From positions 2,170,001 through 2,234,000 of the forward strand of contig NZ_CP034438.1 of the NCBI RefSeq assembly GCF_003952265.1: DNA of 64,000 bases. Direction: 5' to 3'. The DNA is from Flaviflexus salsibiostraticola (GTDB taxonomy: Bacteria; Actinomycetota; Actinomycetes; Actinomycetales; Actinomycetaceae). Shown here piece by piece: positions 32,969 to 41,756 of the stretch; the first letter of the stretch is position 1, and every line of letters begins with the position of its first letter. The notes under the pieces are model-generated. The model was not told where the DNA came from, did not search any database, and saw only the letters and a list, made by a program, of their open reading frames with translations. Both the position numbers and the translations under genes were made by a program.

Positions 32969-33937
32969 TCAGTCGAGATGACCGAGCCGGCGAAGCACGG
33001 CGAGCTCGTCGGTGCGCGAGAGGAATCCGTCAACTGGGATGCTCGTGGTGAGCGTGTCACGCGCGGTCTCGGTGAGGGGGCGCGTCGTGAGGCCCCGCTC
33101 GCGGGCCGGGCGAAGATCCCTGTTCATCATGTGCTCGAGCTCGGGGACCGGGATCCATAGGGGGAGTGCGCGCTCGCCCATCCAGAAGCCGATCTCTTCT
33201 TGTTCCAGCACCTGAGGGTCGAGCCAGACGGGGGTCGGGTCGCCGTCGGTGATGGTGGCGATCTCGCTGAGGAAGCGCTCGCGCGGCATCGGCTCTCCGA
33301 TCGCCTCCCAGATCCCGATGTCGCCGCTGTCGGCGAGGCGGACGATCCACTCGGCAAGGTCGCGCACATCGATCCACTGCACCGGATCCTCCGGCGGGGT
33401 GGGCGCGATGTACGGCAGGCCGTCGGCCGCCGCCTCCGCGAGCCGGACTGGCCAATACGTGAACCTCCCCGTGGGGTCGCCGGGACCGACGATGAGGCCG
33501 GGTCGAATGATGGCATGGTCGGGGGCCCGCTGCTCGATGAGGCGCTCACAGGCCGCCTTGAGCCCCGGGTAGTCGTCGGGGCCGCCCTGACTGACCGGCT
33601 CGGCCGTCTTTGTGTCGGCCGGCGTGCCCATGGGCGCCGTCATCGTCGGGTAGATGCTGACGGACGAGATGTAGATCCACCGCGCGTGCGGGAACAGGCC
33701 GAGGGCGTCCCCGACTCTCGTCGGATTGCTGGAGATGTCGAGAACGACATCGGGTGCGTGCTCGAGCAGCTCGAAGGGCGGTGTGCCGGCGCGGTCCCAT
33801 GTGATGAAGGTGGCGCCCTCCGGGGCGCTACCCGTGACGCCGCGGGCAGCACAGGTCACCTCGTGACCGTGCCGGATGAAGGCGCGGGCGGCCTCCCCGG
33901 AGAGGAATCCGGTCCCGCCGAGGACGAGGATCTCCAT
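32969..33937 (-). CDS. NAD-dependent epimerase/dehydratase family protein
   Basis: A 322-residue extended SDR. The dinucleotide motif is at the very N-terminus (LVLGGTGFLSGEAARAFIRHG), and SSVSIYP followed by YPGLKAACERLI supplies the Ser and YxxxK catalytic pieces. The C-terminal part holds QWIDVRDLAEWIVRL, typical of isoflavone-reductase-like or mRNA-binding-like bacterial SDRs. Substrate unknown. The stop lies six nt from the convergent poxB stop, so no room is left for a terminator between them. The ATG follows AAAGGCGG. Confidence 0.85.
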   Translation of the reverse strand: MEILVLGGTGFLSGEAARAFIRHGHEVTCAARGVTGSAPEGATFITWDRAGTPPFELLEHAPDVVLDISSNPTRVGDALGLFPHARWIYISSVSIYPTMTAPMGTPADTKTAEPVSQGGPDDYPGLKAACERLIEQRAPDHAIIRPGLIVGPGDPTGRFTYWPVRLAEAAADGLPYIAPTPPEDPVQWIDVRDLAEWIVRLADSGDIGIWEAIGEPMPRERFLSEIATITDGDPTPVWLDPQVLEQEEIGFWMGERALPLWIPVPELEHMMNRDLRPARERGLTTRPLTETARDTLTTSIPVDGFLSRTDELAVLRRLGHLD

Positions 33938-33996
33938 ATCGCGCCGCCTTTCGTCAATGCTGAACAGAGTGGGTAGCTGTGCAGAGTGGATAACGG

Positions 33997-34042
33997 AGGG
34001 GTCCCGGGCGCCGGTGCGTCGACACCGTCACCCGGGACCCCT
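33997..34042 (-). terminator. 12-bp terminator hairpin of the small acidic protein gene
   Basis: AGGGGTCCCGGG (33997-34008) pairs with CCCGGGACCCCT (34031-34042); the loop itself contains CGGTG...CACCG, giving an extended hairpin. It lies downstream of the leftward gene ending at 34071. Confidence 0.8.
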
Positions 34043-34070
34043 GAAGCTTCTGCCGCCCGGCTCCGCTGAA

Positions 34071-34187
34071 TCAGTCTTCGCGGTCGGCCTCTGCCTCCGA
34101 GGTGGTCTCGCCCTCCTCGGGCTCCTCCTGTGAGGCGACCTTCTCGAGTTCGACATCGTCCTCGCGCTTGGCGTGTTTACCGCTCAT
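34071..34187 (-). CDS. Small acidic hypothetical protein (38 aa)
   Basis: A 38-residue protein with a near-perfect ribosome binding site (AGGAGGAATC-ATG). It begins MSGKHAKREDDVELEKVA and continues into a Glu/Ser/Thr-rich acidic tail; it is probably disordered. There is no hydrophobic segment. I do not recognise a family. Its own strong terminator (33997-34042) and the good translation signal argue that it is real. It diverges from an SDR gene of the stress-associated glucose-dehydrogenase-like type. Confidence 0.7.
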   Translation of the reverse strand: MSGKHAKREDDVELEKVASQEEPEEGETTSEAEADRED

Positions 34188-34355
34188 GATTCCTCCTGAC
34201 CGGGCGAATGATCGCCCTCGTGAACGTACCGACAACGGTAGGCGGCAGATCCGTGCTCCACAAGCCGAGAGCGGCGCGTTCCCAGCGATATCCGAGGGTT
34301 CACGCTCAGCGTATAGAAAAGCGCCAAAGAACTCCGCCAGCGTTGTCGTCGATCG

Positions 34356-34380
34356 TGTGATCTTTGTAGGCTCGATCACA
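34356..34380. promoter_or_regulatory. Inverted repeat over the promoter of the SDR gene
   Basis: TGTGATC (34356-34362) and GATCACA (34374-34380) are spaced 11 nt and span the region between a possible -35 (TTGTCG, about 34343) and -10 (TAGGCT, about 34367). The spacing is not that of a CRP site. Confidence 0.45.
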
Positions 34381-34405
34381 TCCGTTCGATAGAAAGCAGG
34401 TAATC

Positions 34406-35287
34406 ATGACATTGAATGATCCGCGCAACTATTTCCGGAAGGTCGACCCGCCGGAGCAGACCCAGGAGCATCCGGGCCTCGACCGCGATCTCGAACCGCA
34501 GGCCGACATCGGCCTCGACTCCTACGTCGGCAACGGGCGGCTGTCCGGCCGCAGGGCCCTCATCACCGGCGGCGATTCCGGCATCGGCGCCGCCGTCGCC
34601 ATCGCCTACGCCCGCGAGGGCGCCGATGTCGCGATCTCCTATCTGCCTGAGGAACAGGTCGACGCCGACCGGGTGCTCGAGGCGATCCGGGCCGAGGGCA
34701 GGAAGGCCGTGGCCCTGCCGGGCGACCTCATCGAGCTCGACCAGTGTCGCCACATCGTCGAGGAGACGGTCCGGGAGCTCGGCGGTCTCGACATCCTCGT
34801 CAACAATGCGAGCCGCCAGATCTGGCACGATGGCATCGAGAACATCTCGGATGAGGACTTTGACCTCACGATGAAGTCGAATATCTACGCGTCCTACCGC
34901 GTGACGAAGGCGGCGCTTGAGCACATGCAGCCGGGATCCTCGATCATCTTCACCTCTTCGATCCAGGCCTACCAGCCCTCGGACACGCTGCTCGACTACG
35001 CGATCACAAAGGCGGGGATGAACAACCTCTCGAAGGGACTCGCCCAAGAGCTCGCGCCAAAGGGCATTCGTGTCAACGCGGTCGCGCCGGGCCCGATCTG
35101 GACGCCGCTCCAGCCGAGCCACGGCCAGCCGATGGAGAAGCTCACGTCCTTCGGCCAGGACACCCCGCTCGGCCGCGCCGGGCATCCCGTCGAGCTCGCG
35201 GGGGCCTACGTCTTCCTCGCCTCGGACGAATCGTCCTACGTGGCGGGCGAGACCCTCGGTGTCACGGGAGGCAAGCCCACCCCGTAG
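34406..35287 (+). CDS. SDR family oxidoreductase, YhdF/YdaD-like
   Basis: A 293-residue classical SDR with an N-terminal extension of about 45 residues. The cofactor motif is ALITGGDSGIGAAVAIAYARE, NNAS is in ILVNNASRQIW, Ser is in IIFTSSIQAYQ and the YxxxK is in LDYAITKAGMNNL. The extension with PPEQTQEHPGLDRDLEPQADIG matches the general-stress SDRs YhdF/YdaD and plant-like glucose/ribitol dehydrogenases. The start follows AAAGCAGG. Function would be redox of a sugar or small carbonyl compound under stress; substrate not readable. Confidence 0.9.
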   Translation: MTLNDPRNYFRKVDPPEQTQEHPGLDRDLEPQADIGLDSYVGNGRLSGRRALITGGDSGIGAAVAIAYAREGADVAISYLPEEQVDADRVLEAIRAEGRKAVALPGDLIELDQCRHIVEETVRELGGLDILVNNASRQIWHDGIENISDEDFDLTMKSNIYASYRVTKAALEHMQPGSSIIFTSSIQAYQPSDTLLDYAITKAGMNNLSKGLAQELAPKGIRVNAVAPGPIWTPLQPSHGQPMEKLTSFGQDTPLGRAGHPVELAGAYVFLASDESSYVAGETLGVTGGKPTP

Positions 35288-35363
35288 TGGGCGGAACACT
35301 CTGCGGGACCAGCGTCCCAGGGAACGATCCGGTGGAAACAGCCTCGATGAGGACGTGAAAAGT

Positions 35364-35390
35364 GGTGGCCGCCCATAGTGGGCGGCCACC
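35364..35390. terminator. 12-bp bidirectional terminator
   Basis: GGTGGCCGCCCA (35364-35375) pairs with TGGGCGGCCACC (35379-35390) between the SDR gene and the convergent sugar kinase gene. Confidence 0.8.
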
Positions 35391-35405
35391 GCGTCTGTGA
35401 CAGGG

Positions 35406-36929
35406 TTAGAACAGCCTGCCGTCCAGTGCCTCGTAGGACTCGACGAAGCGCTCGAAGGATGCCTCGTACTCGGCGGCCTTCGAGGTGTCCGGCTCGTAGC
35501 GGCCCGAGACCTTGACGGCGCGCTCGGCGGCCTCCTCGCAGGAGTCGTAGACGCCGACGCCGACGCCCGCGTACATCGCGGCGCCGAGGCAGCCCGCCTG
35601 GTCGTTGGCGAGGATCTCGATCGGGTGGCCGAGCGAGTCCGCGAGCATCTGGCTCCAGAACGGCGACTTCGCCGCGCCGCCGACGAGGCGGATCGTGTCG
35701 ATGTCGATGCCGGCGGCCTTCTGGGCGTTGATGATGTCCTTCATCTCGAAGCAGATGCCCTCGAGCACGGCACGGACAACGTCGGACTTATTCGTCGACA
35801 GTGAGAAGCCGAAGAGATTCCCGCGAGCATCGGCGTTCTGGCGGGCGCCGGAGGCGCCTGCCAGGTACGGAAGGAACGTGACGCCGTTGGCGCCGATGGG
35901 GGAGCGGGAGGCCTGGCGGGTCATCATGTCGTACGGATCGATTCCGACAACGCGGCCCGCGGAGGTCTCGAGATCGCCGAACGTGTCGCGGTACCACCGG
36001 AACGCCGAGGCGGACGTGTTTGAGAACGCCTCGATGGTCCAGTTGCCCATGCCGTGGTTCGGCTTGACGACAAGCTTGCGCTGCGGATCGCGGCGGGACT
36101 CGTCCATGACGACGTAGCAGGAGCCGAAGGTTCCCATGACCATGACCGTGTCGCCGCCCTTGACGGCGCCGCCGCCGAACGTCGAGCAGTTCTGGTCGTG
36201 GCCGCCGATCGCGAGCGGCACCCCATCCGGCAGGCCCGCACGCAGGGCGATGTCACCGGTGATGCTGCCGACGATCTGGCCGGGCTGGGTTGAGATCTTC
36301 GCGCGCTTCTCGATGGGCAGGCCCACGAGATCGTGGACTCCCTTCGACCACTCGAGGGTGTCGACGTCGAGCATGCCCTCGCGGGACGCGGAGGACAGGT
36401 CCGTCCAGTACTCCTCGGCACCCCAGAGCTTGAGCAGGTACTCCTGCTCGGAGAGGAGCCAGCGCGCCCGCTCGAAGTTCTCTGGCTCGTTGTCGCGCAG
36501 CCAGGCCCACTTCGGAGCGGCAGAGTTCGTGCCGAGCGGGTCGCCCGTCTCGCGGTAGAACTTCTCGGCGCCGTAGGCCTCGCGCAGCTTGGGGATGTAG
36601 GGGGCGCCGCGCAGATCCTGCCAGGAGAGGAAGTCGCGCATGAGGAAGCCATCCTCATCCAGCATTGTGAGCAGCGGGGCCTGCGAGGAGAAGGCGAGGC
36701 TCGCGATCTTCGTCCGATCGATTCCCGACTTGTTGATGGCGACGCGGCAGGATTCGACGAGCGGCGGAATGATGTCGTCGTAGGACTGCTCAATCCAGCC
36801 CGGCTTCGGGAAGAGCGTCGGGTACTCCCGATAGTCTTCGCCGAGCGGGTTGCCGTCGAGGTCGAACACGACGGTCTTGCATCCAGTGGTGCCGGCGTCG
36901 ATGCCGACAAGGTACTTCTCTTCTGACAT
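35406..36929 (-). CDS. FGGY-family carbohydrate kinase
   Basis: A 507-residue sugar kinase of the FGGY family. The N-terminal phosphate-1 motif is VGIDAGTTGCKTVVFDLDG; the substrate and hinge regions include SSQAPLLTMLDEDG, GGHDQNCSTFGGG and TVMVMGTFGSCYVVMDE; the C-terminal ATP motif is IRLVGGAAKSPFWSQMLADSLG followed by EILANDQAGCLGAAMYAG. The start ATG at 36929 lies one nt past the deoC stop; an in-frame ATG at 36941 would overlap it. The partner DeoC aldolase suggests that the kinase product is cleaved by an aldolase. The substrate (a pentose, tetritol, or deoxysugar) cannot be read from the sequence, and no transporter or regulator is next to it. Confidence 0.88.
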   Translation of the reverse strand: MSEEKYLVGIDAGTTGCKTVVFDLDGNPLGEDYREYPTLFPKPGWIEQSYDDIIPPLVESCRVAINKSGIDRTKIASLAFSSQAPLLTMLDEDGFLMRDFLSWQDLRGAPYIPKLREAYGAEKFYRETGDPLGTNSAAPKWAWLRDNEPENFERARWLLSEQEYLLKLWGAEEYWTDLSSASREGMLDVDTLEWSKGVHDLVGLPIEKRAKISTQPGQIVGSITGDIALRAGLPDGVPLAIGGHDQNCSTFGGGAVKGGDTVMVMGTFGSCYVVMDESRRDPQRKLVVKPNHGMGNWTIEAFSNTSASAFRWYRDTFGDLETSAGRVVGIDPYDMMTRQASRSPIGANGVTFLPYLAGASGARQNADARGNLFGFSLSTNKSDVVRAVLEGICFEMKDIINAQKAAGIDIDTIRLVGGAAKSPFWSQMLADSLGHPIEILANDQAGCLGAAMYAGVGVGVYDSCEEAAERAVKVSGRYEPDTSKAAEYEASFERFVESYEALDGRLF

Positions 36930-36930
36930 G

Positions 36931-37626
36931 TCAGATTCCATTCTCGAGGTAGTCGGCATACTGCGCGACGAGCTTGGCGGCGGACCTGGTGCCGATGAGG
37001 GACACGCCCATCTTCTCGATGAGCCACAGCGAGGCCGGCATGGTGAAGGTGCGGGGCACGCCCGACACCTTGAGCTTGGTTGTCGGATTGGTGATGTTGT
37101 CGCGCATGATCTTCACCTGAGCCTCGGTGGGGAAGCCCTGCGATCCGGTCGAGGTCTTGACGTAGTCGATCCCGGCATCGCTGCACAGGCGGGTGAGTCG
37201 GGCGATCTCCTCATCGGTGAGGTAGCAGACCTCGAAGATGAGCTTGGAGATCGCGCGGCCCTCGCAGCGCTCGACGAGGCCGTCGAGCTCGCGGACCGTC
37301 AGCGCGTCGTTCCCGTCGCGGAACTCGCCGATGTTGAGCACCATGTCGACAGCGGTTGCACCCAGCTCGAGACCTTCCTCGATCTCGGCGAACTTCATCG
37401 CAGTCGACGTGCATCCGTAGGGGAATGAGATGGCGGTGCCGACGCGGACGTCGGATCCGGCCAGTTCCTCGGCGACGACGGGCGTCCAGTAGGAGTTCGT
37501 GTAGCAGGCGGCCACGTTGGCCTCGCGTGCGGCACGGGCGTGCTCGCGGATGTCCTGCTCGGTTGAGCTCTGCAGATGCAGTGCCATATCGAAATGTTTT
37601 GCGTATTCCGCAACGGTCAGTGTCAT
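36931..37626 (-). CDS. Deoxyribose-phosphate aldolase-like (DeoC family)
   Basis: A 231-residue class I aldolase; start ATG after AAAGGAGAGGACGA. The Schiff-base Lys is in IDYVKTSTGSQG and the second Lys in LKVSGVPRTF; the N-terminal FDMALHLQ and GTAISFPYGCT match the DeoC barrel. True DeoC splits 2-deoxyribose 5-phosphate into acetaldehyde and glyceraldehyde 3-phosphate. Here the gene is fused in an operon with an FGGY kinase rather than with nucleoside genes (deoA, deoB), so it could act on another phosphorylated sugar. Some positions differ from canonical DeoC, for example KVSGVPRTF in place of KASGGIR, so the substrate is open. Confidence 0.8.
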   Translation of the reverse strand: MTLTVAEYAKHFDMALHLQSSTEQDIREHARAAREANVAACYTNSYWTPVVAEELAGSDVRVGTAISFPYGCTSTAMKFAEIEEGLELGATAVDMVLNIGEFRDGNDALTVRELDGLVERCEGRAISKLIFEVCYLTDEEIARLTRLCSDAGIDYVKTSTGSQGFPTEAQVKIMRDNITNPTTKLKVSGVPRTFTMPASLWLIEKMGVSLIGTRSAAKLVAQYADYLENGI

Positions 37627-37825
37627 TCGTCCTCTCCTTTGAAGATCGCTCGCCACGCGAGCGCAGACACCACGACCATACAAGTCTAGACAGGATGTTA
37701 TCAATAGGCAGAAAGTCCCGCATCGACGGGTTGGGGCCCCGACCGCAGCGAGGTGATCGTGCGGGTGCGGGTGGATGGGATCTGTCCAGATCGGTGCGGT
37801 GGCAACGATTCGGCTCGTCACTCGA

Positions 37826-39025
37826 CTATGACTCGAGGAGCTCCTCTTTGTCGACATGCGGCAGCGTCTCCCGCGGCGGATCCTGCCTGCGCAGCACCTT
37901 ATAGACGGCCCAGAGGACCGAGAGGATCGGAATGGCGACGATCGCGCCGAGGAGCCCCGCGAGGAACGTGCCGGCCGCGACGCCCAGGGCGATGATTGTC
38001 GGGTGGAGGGACACCTGCCTGCCCATGATGAGTGGCTGGAGGACATTCCCCTCCAGCTGGCCGATGAGGGCGATTCCGACAAGGACGATGAGCGCGATGA
38101 CGATGCCGTTGGCGGCGAGTGCGACGATCGTCGCGATGACCATCGCTGCGGGCGCTCCGAAGAGCGGAATAAAGGTGCCGATGACGACGAGGACGGCGAG
38201 GGGTGCGGCGAGTGGCACGCCGAGGGCGATGAGCAGAATAAACGCGAGCGCGCCATTGATGAGGGCGATGATGATCGTCCCCCGTGCGTAGCCCGAGAAG
38301 GCGAGCCAGCCCGCCATGGCCGCCCGGTGGGTGGTGTCGCGGTGCCGGTCGGGGAGTTCGTTGAGGAACCAGAGCCACATCTGGGCGCCCGACAGGAGGA
38401 AGAAGACGGTGACGAGCGCGGCGAGCGAGAGGATCATGATGCCGAAGCCGATCGACGAGGCGCTCGACATGACCTGCGAGGTGATCTCGCCGGTGTTCTC
38501 CTGGAGCCAGGCGATACCGTCGTCGATCGTGTCGGAGATCCACTGTCGTGACTCCTCGGAGCTCACGCTCCACGGCAGAGGATTGTTCTCCGCCAGCTCG
38601 AGGATCGAGTCGATGCCGTCGCTGAACTGTGAGGCGAGGTCCTCCCATTCGCTGCGGACGGAGATGACGACGAAGGTGACGAGGCCTGCGAAGGCACCGA
38701 TGACGAGCAGAAGGCTGACGACCATCGCCAGCGCTCGCGGCAGCCAGCGCGCGAGCAGGTCGGTGATCGGCCTCAGCACCGACGTGGCGACGAGTGCGAG
38801 GAACACCGTGACGAAGATGAAGTCGACGTTCGCGGTCGCGAAGACGATGAATGAGATGAGAATGATGATCCCGATGAGGTACCAGGATCCGAGGCCGAAC
38901 TTCGCGAGAATCGGGGGGATCCCCACGGAGGTGCCCGGCAGGGGATTGTGTGGCGCCCTCGGCTCGACGCGTGGCGGCGGTGGCGCGATCGGTGTCGTCT
39001 TCTGCCGTCGTGTGAACAGGTTCAT
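37826..39025 (-). CDS. AI-2E family transporter-like membrane protein
   Basis: A 399-residue protein with about eight transmembrane helices, an N-terminal proline-rich cytoplasmic stretch, and the family landmarks RPITDLLARWLPRALAMVVSLLL and FIPLFGAPAAMVIATIVAL then LEGNVLQPLIMGRQVSLHPTIIALGV. The name comes from E. coli TqsA, but most members are not proven autoinducer exporters; several are Na/H or small-solute transporters. It lies 199 nt upstream of the deoC-kinase pair on the same strand, too far for certain co-transcription. The start is ATG at 39025. Confidence 0.9.
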   Translation of the reverse strand: MNLFTRRQKTTPIAPPPPRVEPRAPHNPLPGTSVGIPPILAKFGLGSWYLIGIIILISFIVFATANVDFIFVTVFLALVATSVLRPITDLLARWLPRALAMVVSLLLVIGAFAGLVTFVVISVRSEWEDLASQFSDGIDSILELAENNPLPWSVSSEESRQWISDTIDDGIAWLQENTGEITSQVMSSASSIGFGIMILSLAALVTVFFLLSGAQMWLWFLNELPDRHRDTTHRAAMAGWLAFSGYARGTIIIALINGALAFILLIALGVPLAAPLAVLVVIGTFIPLFGAPAAMVIATIVALAANGIVIALIVLVGIALIGQLEGNVLQPLIMGRQVSLHPTIIALGVAAGTFLAGLLGAIVAIPILSVLWAVYKVLRRQDPPRETLPHVDKEELLES

Positions 39026-39209
39026 GGCGGCCTCCTTGCGGCCATCCTAGAGTCCGCGCCGATCGGTGGGAAACGCGGGCGGAGCTGTGTTGCGTTGATG
39101 GGACCCGTCGAGCAGGTCGTGACCCGTGCCTCACAGCACTTGCGGTTACAACTAATTACTCCTAGGCTGTAAATAGTTGAAATCGAAATCAATTAAAGGA
39201 GTAGGCAGA

Positions 39210-40127
39210 ATGGTGAATGGAGAAGTCGCAGAGCGCGTCATCAATCCCGCGGCTGGGATGGATGCCGTCACCCTCCGCGTGGGGGATCTCGAACTCATGT
39301 CCTCCTACTACGAGAACGCGATTGCGCTCGTGCCGATCGAGGAGAAGTCTCGCGGCGGCGAGGTTCACCGCGTTCTCGGCCGCGCGGGCGTCCCGCTTAT
39401 GAGGCTCGTCGCGACACCGGGGCTCCCGGCGGGCGACCCTCGGCAGGCTGGCATGTTCCACACCGCCTTCCTCTTCGAGAACCGTGCGTCGCTCGCGGCG
39501 ACCGTCTACCGTGCAGCGCGTGATGCCCGCGGTCAGTATGTGGGGTCGGGCGATCACCTCGTGTCCGAGGCGTTCTATTTCACCGACCCCGAGGGCAACG
39601 GTATCGAGCTGTACGTCGACCGTCCGCGGGATCAGTGGACGTGGAAAGACGGGCAGGTCGAGATGGCGACGCTCTACATCGACCCGAATAAGTTCCTGCA
39701 GGACAACCTCAACCAGGAGTCCGTCGATGCGGCGCCCGTCACCGCCGGCATCATCGGTCACGTCCACCTCCAGGTCGGAGACATCCCGACGGCGCGCAGG
39801 TTCTACATCGATGGCATCGGATTTGACCCGACCTCGTCGCTCGGCGATCAGGCCGTCTTCGCGTCGGCCGGTGGCTATCACCATCACGTCGCCATGAATA
39901 CCTGGAACAGCCGCGGCGCGGGCCCGCGCGCCGCGAGCCTCGGGCTCGGCAACGTCGCGATCATCGTCCCCGGTCGCGAGGACCTCGACGCATTCGTGGC
40001 GCGTCTGTCGGCGCAGGGCATCTCCCATTCCGACAACGGCACGTCGGTCGTCGCCGCGGATCCGTGGAACACCCAGGTGAGCGTCTCGCTCCCGGGGGTC
40101 TCTGTCGACGAGCTGCTCCTGCGATAG
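39210..40127 (+). CDS. VOC-family ring-cleaving dioxygenase-like protein (CatE-like)
   Basis: A 305-residue protein of two VOC (glyoxalase/extradiol dioxygenase) domains. The first (about 15-150) has MDAVTLRVGDLELMSSYYEN and a His-bearing AGMFHTAFLFENR; the second (about 180-305) has GHVHLQVGDIPTARRFYIDGIGF and the FASAGGYHHHVAMNTW segment. The metal ligands His and Glu are visible (FTDPEGNGIELYVDRP). The family includes catechol-2,3-dioxygenases (CatE) of Bacillus that protect against quinones and thiol-reactive compounds. The start at 39210 follows AAAGGAG; an in-frame ATG at 39177 lies in the promoter region. Upstream AACTA...TAGTT repeats (39155-39185) may bind a MarR-type regulator. Confidence 0.88.
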   Translation: MVNGEVAERVINPAAGMDAVTLRVGDLELMSSYYENAIALVPIEEKSRGGEVHRVLGRAGVPLMRLVATPGLPAGDPRQAGMFHTAFLFENRASLAATVYRAARDARGQYVGSGDHLVSEAFYFTDPEGNGIELYVDRPRDQWTWKDGQVEMATLYIDPNKFLQDNLNQESVDAAPVTAGIIGHVHLQVGDIPTARRFYIDGIGFDPTSSLGDQAVFASAGGYHHHVAMNTWNSRGAGPRAASLGLGNVAIIVPGREDLDAFVARLSAQGISHSDNGTSVVAADPWNTQVSVSLPGVSVDELLLR

Positions 40128-40139
40128 TCCAGTCAGGTT

Positions 40140-40168
40140 GACGCCCCAGCGCAATGCGCTGGGGCGTC
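40140..40168 (+). terminator. 13-bp terminator after the VOC gene
   Basis: Stem 40140-40152 pairs with 40156-40168 around AAT, 13 nt past the stop codon. Confidence 0.85.
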
Positions 40169-40497
40169 GTCGTGCATGCAGCGACAGGAGTGGTGTTGTC
40201 GCCGCGGAGGGGTGATCCGAACGCGCATCCGCCCCGTGGCAGATGTAACGGATGTGCGCCCATGCCTGCAACAATGTGCGGATGGAGTTGTCAGGGTCGT
40301 TCACGAGGCGTGCTAATGTCCGAATTTCGGCTGATTCTCAAGGGAAAGTGATGATTGCGCACCAGGCTGGTCGGCAGGTTGAGAAAAAGTGCGGCAGGTT
40401 ACGTTAAGTACGCTAGTACTAACGTCCTAGTACTGCCGTACTATTTTGGGCAATACTGGCGGTGCGCCATCAGATCTCAACGACGAGAGGATCCCCG
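40169..40497. promoter_or_regulatory. 329-nt regulatory region of the arginine deiminase operon
   Basis: No gene is supported. It holds direct repeats CGGCAGGTT at 40372-40380 and 40392-40400, tandem CTAGTACT at 40413-40420 and 40427-40434, and a -10-like TACTAT at 40439-40444, about 55 nt before the arcA start. This looks like a regulated promoter with stacked protein sites. Confidence 0.55.
40413..40434. promoter_or_regulatory. Tandem CTAGTACT repeats overlapping the arcA promoter
   Basis: Two copies of CTAGTACT start 14 nt apart. They overlap where a -35 box would sit relative to the -10-like TACTAT (40439-40444). Each contains the palindrome AGTACT. A candidate repressor or activator site for the arc operon. 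Confidence 0.5.
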
Positions 40498-41721
40498 ATG
40501 ACATTCCGTGTCGCATCAGAAGTGGGAAAACTGCGGCAGGTTATAGTCCACCGCCCCGGACGGGAAATGGACCGTCTGACCCCGACCAACAAGGACGAGC
40601 TGCTCTTCGACGACGTGCTCTGGACCCAGCAGGCGCAGGCCGAGCACGACGTGTTCACGGCGGCGATGCGCGACGAGGGAGCCGAGGTGCTCTACCTCCG
40701 GGAGCTGCTCGCCGAAGCGCTCGAAATCCCTGAGGCCCGGCACTATGTCAGCGACGAGACCTTCGAGGAGCGCTGGTACGGAGTGACCGGCACCCAGATC
40801 ATGCGGGAGTACGCTGACAGCCTCTCGGCCGCGGATCTCGCCGAACTGGTCATCGCCGGCGTCACGAAGACGGAGCTCATCGAGCTCACGGGCAAGCTGG
40901 ACTCGGCCTACCTCGCACGCGCAGAGAACGACTTCATGGTCCTCCGCTGCCTGCCGAACCACTTCTTCACCCGTGACCCCTCCTGCTGGATCTTCGACGG
41001 AGTCTCGATCAACTCGATGCAGAAGGTCGCCCGCATGCGCGAGACGATCAACCTCGAGGCCATCTACCGGTGGCACCCGATGTTCCGCAACGAGGGATTC
41101 AAGAAGTGGTCGGGCGGCCTTGCCGACCGGGCCGCCACTGTGGAGGGCGGCGATGTCGAGGTCATCGGCAACGGGGCCGTCGCGATCGGCATCTCCGAGC
41201 GCACGACAGCGGCCGGCTTCGAAAGGCTCGCCCGCAGCCTCCTGTGGAACAGCGAGGCGACGCGCGTCATCGGCTTCCTCATGAAGGAGGAGCGGGCGCA
41301 GATGCACCTCGACACCGTCATGACGATGGTCAACGAGAACACGTTCCTCAAGTACAAGCACCTCGGCATGCTCCCCTCGGTCACCGTGACGAAGGGCTCC
41401 CGCCCTGGCGACATCGAGGTCGCGAACGCCCCCGGCGAGGATATGCACAAGGTTCTCGCCGACGCGCTCGACGTTCCCGAAGTCCGCATCCTCACGACGC
41501 CGGAGGACGACTTCGCGGCCGAGCGCGGGCAGTGGAATGATGCGTGCAATGTGCTTGCGATTGAGCCCAACGTCGTCGTCGCCTACGACCGCAATGTCGA
41601 GGCGAACGCGTACCTTGAATCCGAGGGCGTCCGGGTCATCCCGGTTCCCGGAGCAGAACTCGGCCGCGGTCGAGGCGGGCCTCGCTGCATGAGCTGCCCG
41701 ACCGTACGCGACGACATCTAG
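40498..41721 (+). CDS. arcA: Arginine deiminase
   Basis: A 407-residue enzyme that hydrolyses arginine to citrulline and ammonia. The ATG at 40498 follows GAGAGG and gives the normal start [19 protein letters not shown]. Landmarks: [38 protein letters not shown] and the C-terminal catalytic loop [18 protein letters not shown], in which the nucleophilic Cys is C397. It is the first of four genes (arcA, arcB, arcC, amidinotransferase). With the next two it turns arginine into ornithine, ammonia, CO2 and one ATP, and raises the pH. No arcD antiporter is present in the window. Confidence 0.97.
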   Translation: MTFRVASEVGKLRQVIVHRPGREMDRLTPTNKDELLFDDVLWTQQAQAEHDVFTAAMRDEGAEVLYLRELLAEALEIPEARHYVSDETFEERWYGVTGTQIMREYADSLSAADLAELVIAGVTKTELIELTGKLDSAYLARAENDFMVLRCLPNHFFTRDPSCWIFDGVSINSMQKVARMRETINLEAIYRWHPMFRNEGFKKWSGGLADRAATVEGGDVEVIGNGAVAIGISERTTAAGFERLARSLLWNSEATRVIGFLMKEERAQMHLDTVMTMVNENTFLKYKHLGMLPSVTVTKGSRPGDIEVANAPGEDMHKVLADALDVPEVRILTTPEDDFAAERGQWNDACNVLAIEPNVVVAYDRNVEANAYLESEGVRVIPVPGAELGRGRGGPRCMSCPTVRDDI

Positions 41722-41756
41722 ACATACCAACCACACCATCGAAAGGACAAAGCCTC

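Noticed and set aside
37826..39025. Reading the AI-2E protein, kinase and aldolase as an autoinducer-2 uptake and breakdown set
   Set aside because: The AI-2E family name is not proof of AI-2 transport, the kinase and aldolase do not show LsrK/LsrF-specific features, and no Lsr transporter or receptor is present.
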